From contig NC_083560.1 in NCBI RefSeq assembly GCF_019925205.1, forward strand, positions 70,693,266 through 70,757,265: a DNA stretch of 64,000 nt, read 5' to 3'. The stretch comes from Metopolophium dirhodum. Its lineage: Eukaryota > Arthropoda > Insecta > Hemiptera > Aphididae. This document shows positions 13,131-26,580 of this stretch, piece after piece. Made by a program: the position numbers and the translations under genes. Position 1 is the first letter of the stretch, and every line of letters begins with the position of its first letter. Below the pieces are notes generated by a model. That model was not told where the DNA came from, searched no databases, and saw only the letters and a program-made list of their open reading frames with translations.

Positions 13131-13508
13131 GATTCAATATGAAATGGTCACGACTGGATGATGATGATGACTGACAAGAATTTATTGAAAGTTACAGCAT
13201 TTGCATAATTTTTTAGTTCAACTAATTTATAATCTATAGATAAGCTACAAATATAAACTTATTTATGATTTTGTTCAGTGCAATTTTGTGTAATTTTGCA
13301 TATGATGACTGATGAGTGATGACAATTAATTAAAACCCCAATGAAATTCCATAATCGAAAAAGTAAATATTAAATTGATACTTTTGTTTAACTATTCTGT
13401 GTTTATAGTTATGAATAATGTCAATATGTTATATTAGATTTAGTCAAACAAAAGATTTATAAAAATGTATTTTTTTTATGCATTGCAGGTGTTATATAAT
13501 ACTACTAT

Positions 13509-14290
13509 GCAGTGGTGTACGCAGGATTTTTCAATGGGGGGGGGCTTGAAAATTAGTTACAATCTTATTTTTATTTTGTCCAGTCTAATGATTGGAGACG
13601 TTTATTTGAGGTATTTTAAAATGTTTGTAACTTCTATACTTTTCTGTTAGAAAAAATGCTGATCATAAACTTCGATGCCCGATGAATGTTTTTGGAAGCA
13701 AATTGTACTTTTAGAGGTCAAATTTGAAAATGCTCAGTGCTTTTTAGAGTTAATTGCAGAAAAAAATGAAAATTTATTAAAATTGTTTGGTAACCAGCTT
13801 GGTTATACCGTCCTCACTTGGATTGTATTTGATTAATTAAAATTATTTTTGTTCTGTAAATGTTAATAAAAAATTATTTATCCGGTCAAAAAGCTTAAAA
13901 ATGTTATACGTAAGTTTTTATTATAGCTAAAATATTAACATAGGCATCAAAGCATCATGGTTATTTTTTATAAGCATTTAAAGTTCAAATTTCGTCAAAA
14001 CCACAGTTAATTTGTAGTTCAAAACTTATAAAATATTAAATGTGTATAAGCTAAGACTAGAAAATTGAATAAAAGGTCTTTCATACAAGTAGTTCATTTT
14101 TTTTCCGAAAAATTACAAATAATTTTAGGAAAATTGGTATGCAAATACAATGTTTTTTTTAAAAATGAATTCATTCCAGTAAGACGTTTATGTAATTTAC
14201 GTCTTGCTTACTATAGTTGACACTTGAAATTTGATAAATATTTATTTTTTTTAAGTAATAATAATACGTCAATTGGGGGTGGGGGCTTCA
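13509..14290. repeat. G-rich transposon end plus family A fragment
   Basis: CAGTGGTGTACGCAGGATTT at 13511 followed by a nine-base G run is a typical terminal pattern for one of the DNA transposons in this window. Bases 13900-14130 then carry minus-orientation family A words ('TAAGCATTTAAAGTTCAAAT'). A second G run at about 14275 is in direct rather than inverted orientation, so the element is incomplete or composite. Confidence 0.35.
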
Positions 14291-16200
14291 ATATCCTATC
14301 ATATACTATTAACTGAGCAATAATTGCATGTGGGTGTATACTGTGTAATCGTACCTACTGCGTGTGTGTCTGTAATTTTTTTCTTAAAAACGGTCCCATG
14401 GATTTTGTCAGAATTTCGTAATTAGGATTTTTTTTGATAAAAGGAATTTGTTGAGCAAGGTCTCATCTCCTGAAAAATGTACGCTTCAAGATAAGTTACT
14501 ATTTAAAAAAAAATATTTTAAATATCAATATTATTTAGTTAAACCAAAGAACATAAAATATTGGAAACATGCGTTTCTATAAAGTGAATAAAATAGTCGA
14601 TTTAAAAAATAATATTAGTTACGTGGAATATTGCCACGTATAACAGTCGCGATTTATGACAAGGAGTAAAATAAATCATTAAATATGTACGTAGGAAATA
14701 ATTACTATATTAATATATCATAGTACAGTATAAATATACACGAAACGGGCCAGAGTCAACACGTAATTGATGGTAGGTACCACAAATTCGGCGGTAGGTA
14801 TAGTCATTAGTCACTAGTCAGCCACGCACCCGCTGCCGCATAAAATAGGAGGACAGTGAACGTGTTAACAACCAGGGATAATTTTAATTTCTCGTTTTTG
14901 TTTTTTATTTATAAAACACTCCAACAAAATTCTCGTAACATTCAAACGCACCTATAGTGTGGAAAGAAATATTAAATAGTGCATACTAATATAATATTCT
15001 ATAATTAACAAATAGATTTCGATGATGAAACTCTTTTCTTGGACATCCAGATTCCAGACGACTTTAAAGATTTCAACCTGACTAATTAAATTGATCAGAA
15101 TTGATCACTGATGTCATTAAATTCACCACAAATTAAATTTTTTTATAAAACATCTTTATTTTTGTTTTGTTATAAGTAAAATGTAAAAAGAATATAAGTA
15201 GGTATAAAACATTTTTATTCAATTAAATATTATTATCAAGTGTTATTTTTAAAAACTGAACACGATGCTAAGCTCGTAATTCGTTACTTTGTTGTATAGC
15301 CATTAGCCATTAGGTATATTATATACAAATTCAACAAATTAGATCAAACCATTCAAAGCTCACCATTTTTAAATATAATTATTAATTACAAAACTGGTTC
15401 AGTCTTTGGATATTAAATGCAAGCTAGTCAGCCCATATAATTTGTTTCTTGCGTCCCGAGTACCGCCCACCAATAAAAATAAATAAGACAAAAAAAAAAA
15501 TCATTAATTGAAGTAGTGTCAATTGACACCCACTTCAACCAAACTGTCTGAGTGTATCTCTTTTTATAGGTACCTACGTACTTATTTATTTTATTTATTT
15601 TAGTGTATACACTATACAAATTGTAAATATACTTTCTTAAAAAAAAATATGTAATTATTTATCTTAACAGTGAAATTAAAACTTAAAATGTAAGCTGGAG
15701 TAAGTATAGTAGGTAGCTATTATGTACGAAGTATATATTACTCATTATGTTTTTCGAGAAAGTGATTGATGATTATTATCGCTTTCAAAATACCTACTAG
15801 CTATTTACTAATTACTATAATACAACTAGGTACCTACTACCTATAGGCTATATTATGTATACAAGTGTCAAGAGGAGTTATGTAAATTATATATATATAT
15901 ATATATTAATAATAATAGTAGGGACCTATAGACTATATAGTATTCAATGTGTATTCAGTTAAATTTTTTAACACAAAAAAATATGTATACAAAATATCCA
16001 AAATTGTTTGAATAAAGTTAAAGTATAGGTACGAGAAGTATGAATAGCTTAATTATAAATTGAAATCTTAAACCTTTTTGCATTAATCACCTCGATATAA
16101 TAGATCACACTATCACAATTCACTGGTCATATTTCACAAAAACCATTAATTATATAATATTAATATAAGTATCAATTATCAAGTATGATTATATATAATA
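14291..16200. other. AT-rich intergenic sequence with an (AT)n tract
   Basis: No gene is seen. A short GC-richer patch at 14740-14870 has no open frame of note. A dinucleotide AT microsatellite lies at about 15887-15906. The frame 15428-15619 (minus) is not supported by any motif. Confidence 0.35.
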
Positions 16201-16319
16201 GGCAGTGGAACCCGGGGCAAGACGAGACACTTAATGTTTGACTCGTTGTAGTATGTTGAATTTTTCAGAAAAATTCTGAATTTATGTACAATTTTTAAGT
16301 CAACGTTCCTTATGTCCGT

Positions 16320-16916
16320 CAAGTTGGCACCGGCACTTTCTCCAAACAACTCAAAATTAGTATCAACATTTTGCTACGAATTTGATACATTTTGGTTTTT
16401 CCGGAAATCCGGAAACAAACATGCCGGTGCTATCTTGACGTAGCACCGGCACTTTCTCCAAACAACTCAAAATTAGTATCTACATTTTGCTACGAATTTG
16501 CTACATTTTGCTACACTATTTTTAGAATTTGCTACAATTTGGTGTTTCCGGAAATCCAGGAAATAGAAAATTTCCCAGCACCGGCACTTTCTACAAACAA
16601 CTCAAAATTGGTATCAACATTTTGCTACGAATTTGCTACATTTTGCTACACTATTTTTATAATTTGCTACAATTTGGTTTTTCCGGAAATCCAGAAACAA
16701 ACATACCGGTGCTATCTTGGTGCTATCTGCTACGTTGTTTGGAGAAAGTGCCGGTGCTGGGAAATTTTCTATTTTCCGGGATTTCGGAAAAACCAGGGGG
16801 TAGCAAATTCCGAGAACAACGTAGCAAAATGTAGCAAATTCGTATCAAAATGTGGATACCAATTTTGAGTTGTTTGTAGAAAGTGCCGGTGCTGGGAAAT
16901 TTTCTATTTCCTGGAT
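16320..16916. repeat. Alternating array of a ~140-bp TTTGCTAC-rich unit
   Basis: Each unit starts GCACCGGCACTTTCTCCAAA, continues through repeated TTTTGCTAC words, then TTTCCGGAAATCC, then GAAAATTTCCC. Units run forward at about 16335-16430 (short), 16441-16577 and 16578-16733. They then run in reverse at about 16734-16877, with a partial reverse unit to 16916. Because the unit length is near a multiple of three, the array yields repetitive open frames (16392-16868 and 16529-16834). These read the same Cys/Tyr/Phe-rich text again and again and are most likely not genes. Confidence 0.75.
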
Positions 16917-16924
16917 TTATTTTT

Positions 16925-18184
16925 TAGTATTATGTATTGTTATTAAATATTGTTTAAGTATTTAATAGTTTAAGTTGAATTTAACATGATTTGTCTATCT
17001 GGAGCATAATGAGACAAGTCAGGGTTATGATAAAGTATTACCAAAGTCTGGCTATAAAATAAATTATGTTTGTTTAATATTTATGTTTTATTTCTGGGAA
17101 ATTCTTATAAAGAAGTTCCTATCCATATGTTAATACCTATATTTGAAAAAAAAATTCTATTGGGCATTTATATTTCTCATCCACCTGTCTCGTCCTACCC
17201 TATGGTGTGGGTAAAATGGGACCAATTCTGTTTTTTTTACATAAATATTTTGATTTCCATAATATTTTTAAATATTTTTATGTGAGAAATTTTACAACTA
17301 AGGAACGTATGTCCGTCAAGTTGGCACCGGCACTTTCTCCAAACAACTCAAAATTAGTATCAACATTTTGCTACGAATTTGCTACATTTTGCTACACTAT
17401 TTTTAGAATTTGCTACAATTTGGTTTTTCCGGAAATCCAGGAAATAGAAAATTTCCCAGCACCGGCACTTTCTCCAAACAACGTAGCAGATAGCACCAAG
17501 ATAGCACCGGTATGTTTGTTTCTGGATTTCCGGAAAAACCAAATTGTAGCAAATTATAAAAATAGTGTAGCAAAATGTAGCAAATTCGTAGCAAAATGTT
17601 GATACTAATTTTGAGTTGTTTTTTTGAGTTGTTTGTAGAAAGTGCCGGTGCTGGGAAATTTTCTATTTCCTGGATTTCCGGAAAAACCAAATTGTAGCAA
17701 ATTCTAAAAATAGTGTAGCAAAATGTAGCAAATTCGTAGCAAAATGTTGATACTAATTTTGAGTTGTTTGGAGAAAGTGCCGGTGCCAACTTGACGGACA
17801 TACGTTCCTTAGTTGTAAAATTTCTCACATAAAAATATTTAAAAATATTATGGAAATCAAAATATTTATGTAAAAAAAACAGAATTGGTCCCATTTTACC
17901 CACACCATAGGGTAGGACGAGACAGGTGGATGAGAAATATAAATGCCCAATAGAATTTTTTTTCAAATATAGGTATTAACATATGGATAGGAACTTCTTT
18001 ATAAGAATTTCCCAGAAATAAAACATAAATATTAAACAAACATAATTTATTTTATAGCCAGACTTTGGTAATACTTTATCATAACCCTGACTTGTCTCAT
18101 TATGCTCCAGATAGACAAATCATGTTAAATTCAACTTAAACTATTAAATACTTAAACAATATTTAATAACAATACATAATACTA
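16925..18184. mobile_element. Giant near-perfect palindrome (foldback element)
   Basis: Bases 16925-17483 are inverted at 17627-18184, giving arms of about 558 bp around a spacer of about 143 bp. By eye only a few differences separate the arms; pairs such as 17311/17799 and 17461/17649 keep the same coordinate sum. The outer 380 bp of each arm is AT-rich and includes 'CCCTATGGTGTGGGTAAAAT'. The inner part is the TTTGCTAC-rich unit of the neighbouring array, and the spacer holds another such unit in reverse. Open frames at 17207-17602 (+) and 17403-17966 (-) mirror each other because of the palindrome and are not evidence of genes. No transposase is present. Confidence 0.8.
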
Positions 18185-18521
18185 AGCTAAAAAAATTAAT
18201 TATTCAATTAGAATAGTTTTCGTTAAAAGTTAATAAATTATTCTTGCCTTAAAAAAGCGTTGGACTTTTAACAAACTAAGTCATTTTGAGACGAAATAAA
18301 AAAAACACTGATATTATGCCATATATCATTCAGTTAACATAAAATTATTATGAAAAACCATCTAACTTGCCTCCATAAAATATTCTAAAGAGGTTTCAAA
18401 CATATATTATTATTAATAATTATGGAGGAATAACGCTGTTCCATCTTACCTCGTATATTCATCTAACCCACGATCCCCTTTATATTGTTATTCTTATCCC
18501 GAAAAGTAGACAAATCACATA

Positions 18522-19537
18522 TCTTCTTTATATATAAATGTGAAAATGAAAACCTTTGAGGCCTATATGTTCTCGGAAACTACTGAACCGATCGTTATGA
18601 TTTTTCGTATGATTTAACTCCAAAGCTAGTATCAAAGTTATACCAAGTTTGTCGTTTTTACTTAATATAATCAATTTATATAAAATCCTATCCTAACCTA
18701 ACCGTACTAAAATCCAATGAATGAAATAAAAAACAAATTTAACCCTTTGTAAATATTAACCTATCTTCTTCCCAGAGGTCTAATCTACCGACTAACTTAC
18801 TATTATATAAATACACTGACTATAACTATACAGACTAAACTCTGGAACTACTTATCAGATCGTATATGTATATTGACAATAGACAATAATACAAATCAAC
18901 AAATATGACCGATTAACCAATAGCAACCAATAAATTATACACAGGTGGATTTTCCTAAAATTTTCTTTTATATAAACCTTCTCCGTGAAATACTCTTTCG
19001 TTTAAAAAAAAAATCAAGGCATTTATAATATATACAAGAAGATCTGATAAGTAGTTCCAGAGTATAGTCTGTACTCTGTATAGTTATAGTCTGTGTATTT
19101 ATATATATAAATTAATGTTTGTGGGTAGATTGGACCTCTAGGAAGAATATAGGTCAATTTGCAAAGGGTTAAATTTGTTTTCAGTTTATTCATCGAATTT
19201 TAGTATGGTTAGGTTAGAATAGGATTTTGTATAAATTGATTATATTAATCCACTGTAGGTGGAATTAAGTAAAAACGACAAACTTGGTATAACTTTAATA
19301 CTTTAGATTTATACACTATAATCATACACTTACGAACAAACAGCACGGGGTCCGCGATCTACCGCAGGTAGATTGCCTACCTGATAATGTACTACTGTGA
19401 ATCAGAATTTTTATTCCAGGCAACGGAAAAGTTAAGATAAATTTTGAACACCATACACCGAATATTAAATAACGAATTGAACAAAGTTTGAGTTATATAG
19501 AGTTGATACATTTAACGTAGTGTTCGGGATCAGCTAG
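18522..19537 (+). mobile_element. Non-autonomous Helitron-like element
   Basis: The 5' end reads TCTTCTTTATATATAAATG and the 3' end reads CGGGATCAGCTAG. The bases just outside are A (18521) and T (19538), the A|T insertion site typical of Helitrons, which start with TC and end with CTRR without duplicating the target. A strong hairpin just before CTAG is not obvious. Unusually, the interior has a large inverted repeat: about 18610-18870 (with AAACTTAAT-side words such as TATACCAAGTTTGTCGTTTT) is repeated inverted at about 19036-19305. No Rep/helicase ORF is present. Confidence 0.6.
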
Positions 19538-20279
19538 TATATTTATGTATTATATAGTGACATATAGTGCCACTCTAACCTCATCTAAATTAAAAACCAT
19601 AAACAATGTTTACGTAGGTACCTTAACTGTTATTATAAAATATACTTATACAATAGGACCATTAAGTCCCTTTTTTATTACTTTAATCCTCTATAGTTTA
19701 TACTCTATATAGGAATAGGTAATGTTTGATAAATACCGGTCAGTAGATAATATACCGGTCACCTCGTTATCTAACAAACCAATGAATCCAAAGTATAGTT
19801 GACCACAATAAAAGGTTAAGAATTCATACGATAACTTATTCTTGTCAGAACGAAATTATCAAAAAATTTTTCATGTTCACATGTGTATTATTAATTATTA
19901 GTTTTTAGCGTTAATTTATCAAAAAAAATTTTTTCTTGCAATCGCAATAATTATGGTAAAAATATTTATAATATATTTCTATTTTATAGATAGGTGCCTA
20001 TACTTTTAAACAAAATATGAATACCTATTATTATTATACATTCAAATCATGTAACAGTTTTATGGTTTATCGATTAAAAATATTTTCTTATTACGTGTCA
20101 AAAGGAGAAATACCGATCAATACCTACCTATATATACCTAATTGTATATGTGTGTGTTGATAATCATTGATACAGCCCAGTATATTTTCTATTGATATTT
20201 GTTTTCAGTAACTATTTGTAAGGAACGCTTTTAATTTGAACTATTATATACCAATATACTTATATACCTACCTAATTAT
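19538..20279. other. AT-rich spacer, no gene seen
   Basis: Low-complexity AT-rich DNA with TAGGTACC words. No paired ends, RNA gene or ORF of interest was found. Confidence 0.35.
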
Positions 20280-20720
20280 GTAAATTTTTTTCAAATTTTT
20301 TTAAACTGTTCTCAATAAAAACTTTTCAGTAAAAAAGCTTGACAATTTAATGCTAGGTTCCTTATAAACTTCATTAATGGAAGTTCAGATACATAGGCTC
20401 AATTATTTTTTATATGCATTTAAAGTTCAAATTTTGACAAAATTCATCAAATTTCCGAGCATTGCATGTCAGACTATTTTTCAGTTAAGAATTCGTAAAA
20501 GTTTTTTCTTTCATAGCTAACATTAGAAATTTTGATAAATCATTCCCACTAATTTTCTTACCTTAAACAATAAGATAAAATTTTACCGTAAACAAATATT
20601 AATTTTTTTATAAGCTTTTGAATTTAAAATTTTTAAGATTTTGGATTTTCATTGGTAAATTAACGAATTTTCATCTATCAAAATCTATTGAACATTTTCA
20701 AAAGTGATCTGTTAATATTC
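20280..20720 (-). repeat. Family A fragment
   Basis: It contains 'AGTAAAAAAGCTTGACAATT', 'GCATTTAAAGTTCAAATTTTG', and then 'TTTCATAGCTAACATTAGAA' and 'TTACCTTAAACAATAAG'. The same order of words occurs at 50510-51600, showing a shared, longer family A variant. Confidence 0.5.
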
Positions 20721-23700
20721 TAGAGAAATATCTAATCCATATATATATCTACTGTACAGCCCATATCTATAGTCTTAGCCTTAAGAGACATAGAGTATAG
20801 GTATGAACTATTTGGAGAACTTCTTAAATTTAAAAAAAGTTATTAGACACAATATATTCGATATATCTATTAGTTATTACCTATTTCCTACTTAGTATAT
20901 TGAATTCTAAAATTAGTAAGAAATAAACCATCTAAATTTGTATATTTGCTTTTAGCACCACTTAACTTTAATCTTCGAAAACTACATGTCAATAATATTT
21001 GTTTAGACCCCCCAACCTACGATCACCTCAAATGTTGTGCATGTATAATAAGTAATAACTAATAAGTATACAAACATATTGTACAATTGTACAAACTACA
21101 AATGTATAATAATTTATAATTTTTACGTGGATATATATATTATTTGTAGTTATGGCCTATGCCCTGTATATAATTTGAATATAATACCTGTACGGATGTA
21201 CTCGTACATTTAAGATAAATCGGTTTAAGGGGACAACTGGCAGTTGTGTACTATATGTTGTAAGTACATATGTGTTTAATATGTGTAAGTGTACAATATT
21301 GTAACACGAATATCGATTTATTTTACTCGGTATATATTATATAATTCGATGTAAGTATAATAATAATAATATGTCATGTGACGAGTATATATCATAATTA
21401 TTATTCATTTATAATATATTTCATGGCTGAATGAGCGATTATGTGAGGACGGATGTATAATTTTTTAGTAAACGTTTTCTTCGTATCACTTTTTAGATCT
21501 TATAAAGGTTCTATTCCGGGCTCAGGTCGATTTTATAGGTCAAAGGGTGGTGGAATCGGATGTATATTATATTCGCGAGTGGAGGCGTTTTAATAGCTTT
21601 CCGGAGCGCCCTCTGTTTGCTGACCGGACATCTCGACGTGTACCTGTGTCCTGTACGCTATATATACGCAAACCGTCCACCTCGTTGGTCAATCACTCAT
21701 TAAATTCTGTGTTTGGTTTATGTTTGCAGAACCCTGAAATGATGTTATACGTGAGCGATGAGGTGCTCGTGAGCACATCGTATCCCACATTGTATAATAT
21801 ATAATATATAAGTAGATATAGGTATCATGTGTATATCACCATCGTTACGTTTACAGCCACGCGTGCATATTATATTATTATTGTTATTATTATTATTATA
21901 TTGGTAGTCGGTTTCAAGCTTAAGCCCCAGCTCAGCGTTACTTATATACAATTTACTGTAATAATATTATTCATTATTATATAAGTAATCGTATTTATAT
22001 ATTGGAGTTTAAATACTCTGCAGAGTATTACACGTATAATTACAATTTACAATACACGGATATTTCACACTGCACGACACACGTATAATAATACCTAATA
22101 TATTAATATTATGTACCTATATAATATTATAATTTATAACGGCATATCTGCAGTACTACCTATACGAATTTAAATGTTTAGGTGTATAACAAAACAAATA
22201 CAAAATACGCTGTGTGCGTGAAAACAGGAGGAAACAAAGTACAAACACTTTAAATATAATGTACCGTAATGGCGAGTAATGTATCGCTCATATATATACA
22301 TATATCATATATGTTATATTTATACGTGTCCTGGGTAGTATATTGTATGTTTGCACATGTGTTCAAATAAATACTTCTCAACACAGTAAAGGTACACACA
22401 CACACACATAATTATAATGTAAATGATGTTCATAATAATGATACAATATTATAATACCTAGGTATGCTGCATAAATCGCTGAACGCGGGTGAAATATAAT
22501 ATATGATATTCAGTATTCTCACTATATGTAATATTATATATTAGGTGTATACTATGTAGGGATATTATACAGGTACAGGGTAATTTCTGCTAACGTGCAA
22601 CATTGACATTTTTTTATGATAGGTATTTCAAAGAATTCATGGCGTGTATAGGTATGCATGTATACAATTATACTGCAGCGTCTTCTGATTTTTGACATTT
22701 ATAAGTATACCAATTTTTATGTAGGAACCTATCTCAAGTTTAGGTATAGCTATAACTCAGAAGCTACACGTTTGAAATTCAAGTTAAATACATCAACATT
22801 TCCAAAAATCACCACTTAATTTACAGTAAAAATAGTGGTTATCGTTTGGAAAATTAAAAGTGGGTGAGCAAGCTTGGTGAATCACTCTGTACTTATATAA
22901 TATACAGGTTACAGGTAGGTATGCTCCAATTTCCGAAATGTACATTATATTATTGTTCACAAACTAGTTCACAGCACATAATATACCTAACGTACAAACT
23001 ACCAATACAATTTAGTATATACTACTAAATAGTACCTACCATATACGTACCTACTGTATATAACTGTTATTTACCTATGCGTGTATATTTAGTTTTTAAT
23101 TGTTGTGTTATTGTTCAATCGCATTGTATTTAGTATTAAATATATATATATTTTATATGTATATATAATATTATATAGATTAGAATATTTATGTATATAT
23201 AAGATTACACATTTACACTTATATTACGCATTTTATCATTTATGAGCGATATTTACAAGCTATCTGTACATATAATATAATATAGCTGCCTAGCTGCTAT
23301 ATATTTAGTCAGTGGAGTACAACTGTACAAGGGTTACACCCAAAACTTAAAAGGTCATCGTTTGACCCAAGTGTGTACTTTGATTTGTGTGTGTGTTGTA
23401 TATATATGAATATGATATATTTGGTATGTTTAGCCGTATAATAGGTGTATTATAATATATCTGAATATAAACACATAGAAACCTACTCAATATTATTTAT
23501 AATACACGTTTTCGGGCATCACTATTATTCGTGTGGTCATTATAATTTATGATAGGTAGGTATTATTATAATGGTAGGTACATCGTACATAATATTATAG
23601 TATATGATATACACTATACGCGTTTATTAGTTTTAATAGGAGAATATAAATTATATAAATACGATATACCTATCAGCATAATATAACAATAATTACCATA

Positions 23701-23977
23701 AAAATATATAATTACTCTATAATATGCACAATTATAATAAAATAATGTAATAATTAAACATAGTAGGTAGGTAGATAATATATTATATATTTATATATTG
23801 CGTCGTCAGAACCTATCCATTTTCGTGCACTTAACGTATAATTATTACTGCTCTCATTTATGTGTAACATAATATACGCATAGTGTATAGGTACACTATA
23901 CGTATAGGTAGTTGGTACAAAGGCATGTACGAGTGGTTTTTCACTCATTTTTTTTTCTTTCGAAATCGTTTCCACAG
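20721..23977. other. AT-rich intergenic or intronic sequence
   Basis: There is no convincing gene. Bases 21480-21780 are GC-richer and hold an open frame (21547-21804, +) without recognisable motifs; a cryptic 'TTATGTTTGCAG' acceptor-like site lies at about 21720. A trinucleotide AT-rich (TTA)n tract lies near 21870-21900 and a CA repeat near 22394-22408. The remainder is AT-rich with many TAGGTA words. Confidence 0.3.
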
Positions 23978-24025
23978 CGCGTGCACCGTGGCGGCAGCAG
24001 CAACAGCGGCGGCAACGGCCAACGG
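23978..24025 (+). other. Possible micro-exon, Gly/Ser/Asn-rich (weak)
   Basis: A 48-bp GC-rich stretch is preceded by an acceptor-like CGTTTCCACAG and followed by GTATATAC, a plausible donor. One frame would read a Gly/Ser/Asn-rich peptide and another frame an Ala/Thr run. Both come from GCAGCAGCAACAGCGGCGGC, a simple trinucleotide repeat. It could equally be a microsatellite in an intron or intergenic DNA. No neighbouring coding exon was identified. Confidence 0.15.
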
Positions 24026-26270
24026 TATATACTATAATAATATACCTACTATACAGGCAGTAGAATATTTAATATCGGCTTTTGCGGACACGTCCTGGTG
24101 GAATCAACTCGTCATCGTAGTCCACGGTCTCTCGGTCCTACAGCTCCGTCATTTGCCATCGCAATACACCGTTATAATAATACCTAAGTATTATAATGCT
24201 GGTACGAGTGGTACGTATTAAATATCCGCATACCGTTTATAGTGAAATATTATCACCTTAAATCATTCTCATCGGCACGTCGTAATTTAATCAAGTACAC
24301 AGCTGCAATGTAATAATACGAACATCAAAACGATATAATAGTTGGCGGGTACCTCTGTTGCCGCCGGTCTCGGACTATTATAGTATTATTATACGCAGCA
24401 CCTCATAAAAATATATAATAATGATTCACAACGACACATTATTATAGTGCAGGCGTATTTATACTGGTTGGTCTCGAATGGTCGGAAACGTCTCCGCAAT
24501 AGAAGTGTTCACTGTTCAATAATAATTACTAATAATTTTACTATTATTCTATAGGTACTTAAACATCGCGCGTGTAATAGATTATACATTTATACAATAT
24601 AATATCACCAATGTAAAAATATACTCAACAATGGTTTTTTTTAGTATGAACCTAATTCTGTTTTATGTAAAAAGAGTTAAATTGTTATTATTTTTATCTT
24701 TTTATGAGAATATAATATTATAGCTACAGCTATAATTTAAACACAAACGACAAACATATATATAACAGCAATGTGTTAAACAACCACAAAACCTTGGCTC
24801 TATGGTCTTTACTTTATAATATTAGTTCATCAAAATACAACTAAAATATAATAGTAGGTACTTATACAATTATGCCTACCTAATGTATTATACTATTATG
24901 TAATAGGAATCGATTTATGATTATGCAAATGTATAGCACACGATGATGAATCATGGATGACATAATAAAATATGACGTGGTTTGATCAAGTCCAATAATT
25001 TATCCTTAGGTGGATATCCTGCAGTAAGATATTATGGGGGGGGGGGGTGAGGAGGGGGTCTTAAGTTTTTGGTAGTAAATAGATTTGTCAGGGGCTATTG
25101 CCCCTACATAGTACATACCCACCTGTATTAACGTTACAATATTTTACTTTTTATAGAACTTTTTGCTATATGTTAACAAAACTTACCGACAATAGAGGAC
25201 TGGCCCGGCGTGCCTCTATTATATAGCACAGTGAGCCAGTACCAACTTATAAGTGTTGGGCCGTTAGAAAAGATATCTATAGGTAATTTGGTACCTATTT
25301 GTACTTTTTTTTTGTATAATGTTATTGTTATATTATAATATTATAATATTATATTGGACGTTTCATGCTGCGGTGGCCGTTGTCCGTTACAAACCACATA
25401 TAGTAGCATTGATTAATGATTATAAATACTACAGTAAGTAGTATATTTTATAATCAACGATAGTAGGTAGGCACCTACATAATAAATAAATATTAATATG
25501 GACATCATTACATACAAAAATAAATAGTTTCTTTCTGGAAATGTTGTTGTCTTATCGGAGATTAAACGAAAAATAGGCTTTAGCTCGGAAAAATTATCAC
25601 CAAGTTGAATTTCAGTATACACCTATTATTACGCCGTTATAAACAATGTGTAAAATATTCCCATCGATATTATAATATAGTTACGCGTAAAATATTATTC
25701 GATGTCAATGGTCACAAAACTATTATAATATCTCATTTTTCATTTTGTCGTAAGATAAAAGTATCAAACAAAAGTTTTATAGGAAAAAACCTGAAAAAAA
25801 AAATTGAAACTAGTTAAACGTAAAACGTACCTATACGTACGTATACGTTTTTAGCAAACATGAATGGTCATTACCAATACTTTGAATCAACATTTTAGCA
25901 GTAAACAAAAAGTTTTTGGAGATCTATCCCCCCCCCCCCTTAATAACATAAGTACCTATACCAAAGTCTCAAAAGTTCAATTCGAAAAACTTTAAACTTT
26001 TAGAACCAAACTAAACATCTAAAGTCTAGTTCACTTCAAAATTTGAACAATCTATTTAAGATACAATAAAATCAAAAAAAAAATGCCCAAAAGATTCACT
26101 ATAATATATAATAATTGTTCTCTATCCAAGTTTTGAGATATATAAATATTAACTCTAACTACATTAGTTCATTATTTTTAATATGCGTTAAAATTACATT
26201 TAATGTTCCTATTTTAAAATAAGTACTTCATTTGTTGATAAGTGTTTAAATTTCAAGTCTCTAGACCATT
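24026..26270. other. AT-rich sequence with a long G run and C run
   Basis: No gene is seen. A run of 13 G at about 25036 is followed by 'CAGGGGCTATTGCCCCTACA' at 25090, a small hairpin. A run of C lies at about 25930. These resemble the G-rich ends of DNA transposons but no complete pair was found. Bases 24330-24400 are locally GC-rich without an ORF. Confidence 0.3.
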
Positions 26271-26580
26271 ATTTATTTACGACTTTAAATAATTAAAATT
26301 CATATTAATGATTTGACAAATTTACCGTTTTTAGTTCAATTTTACAGTCATTCTTAATTGTTTAAGATAAAAGCTCTTTGTAAAAAAATGTACAATTTTC
26401 TACAGTGTTTCCCAAATTACTGAAAAACTAAATTTCCTTCTTTCCAAAGAAAGATATAGATTAACTTTTTGAATCAGTATATATCTATCCAAAGATGTGT
26501 ACACAGATTATTAATAAATTAGAAATAAATATCATTGTAAAACCAGTAGATCCCTTCACTCGAAATCTAAAATAATAATT
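26271..26580 (+). repeat. Degenerate family A terminus
   Basis: The right end 'AGATCCCTTCACTCGAAATC' followed by TAAAATAATAATTG is a worn version of the forward terminus CGCTTCGCTCAGAATCTAAA found at 50094. Upstream text is too diverged to set a left border. Confidence 0.35.

Noticed and set aside
16392..16868. 158-codon open frame with repeated Cys/Tyr/Phe text
   Set aside because: It is a translation of the tandem TTTGCTAC unit; the same text appears on both strands across the palindrome (17207-17966).
23883..24221. 112-codon frame with an Ala/Thr run
   Set aside because: The run comes from a GCAGCAGCAACAGCGGCGG simple repeat; the rest has no motif.
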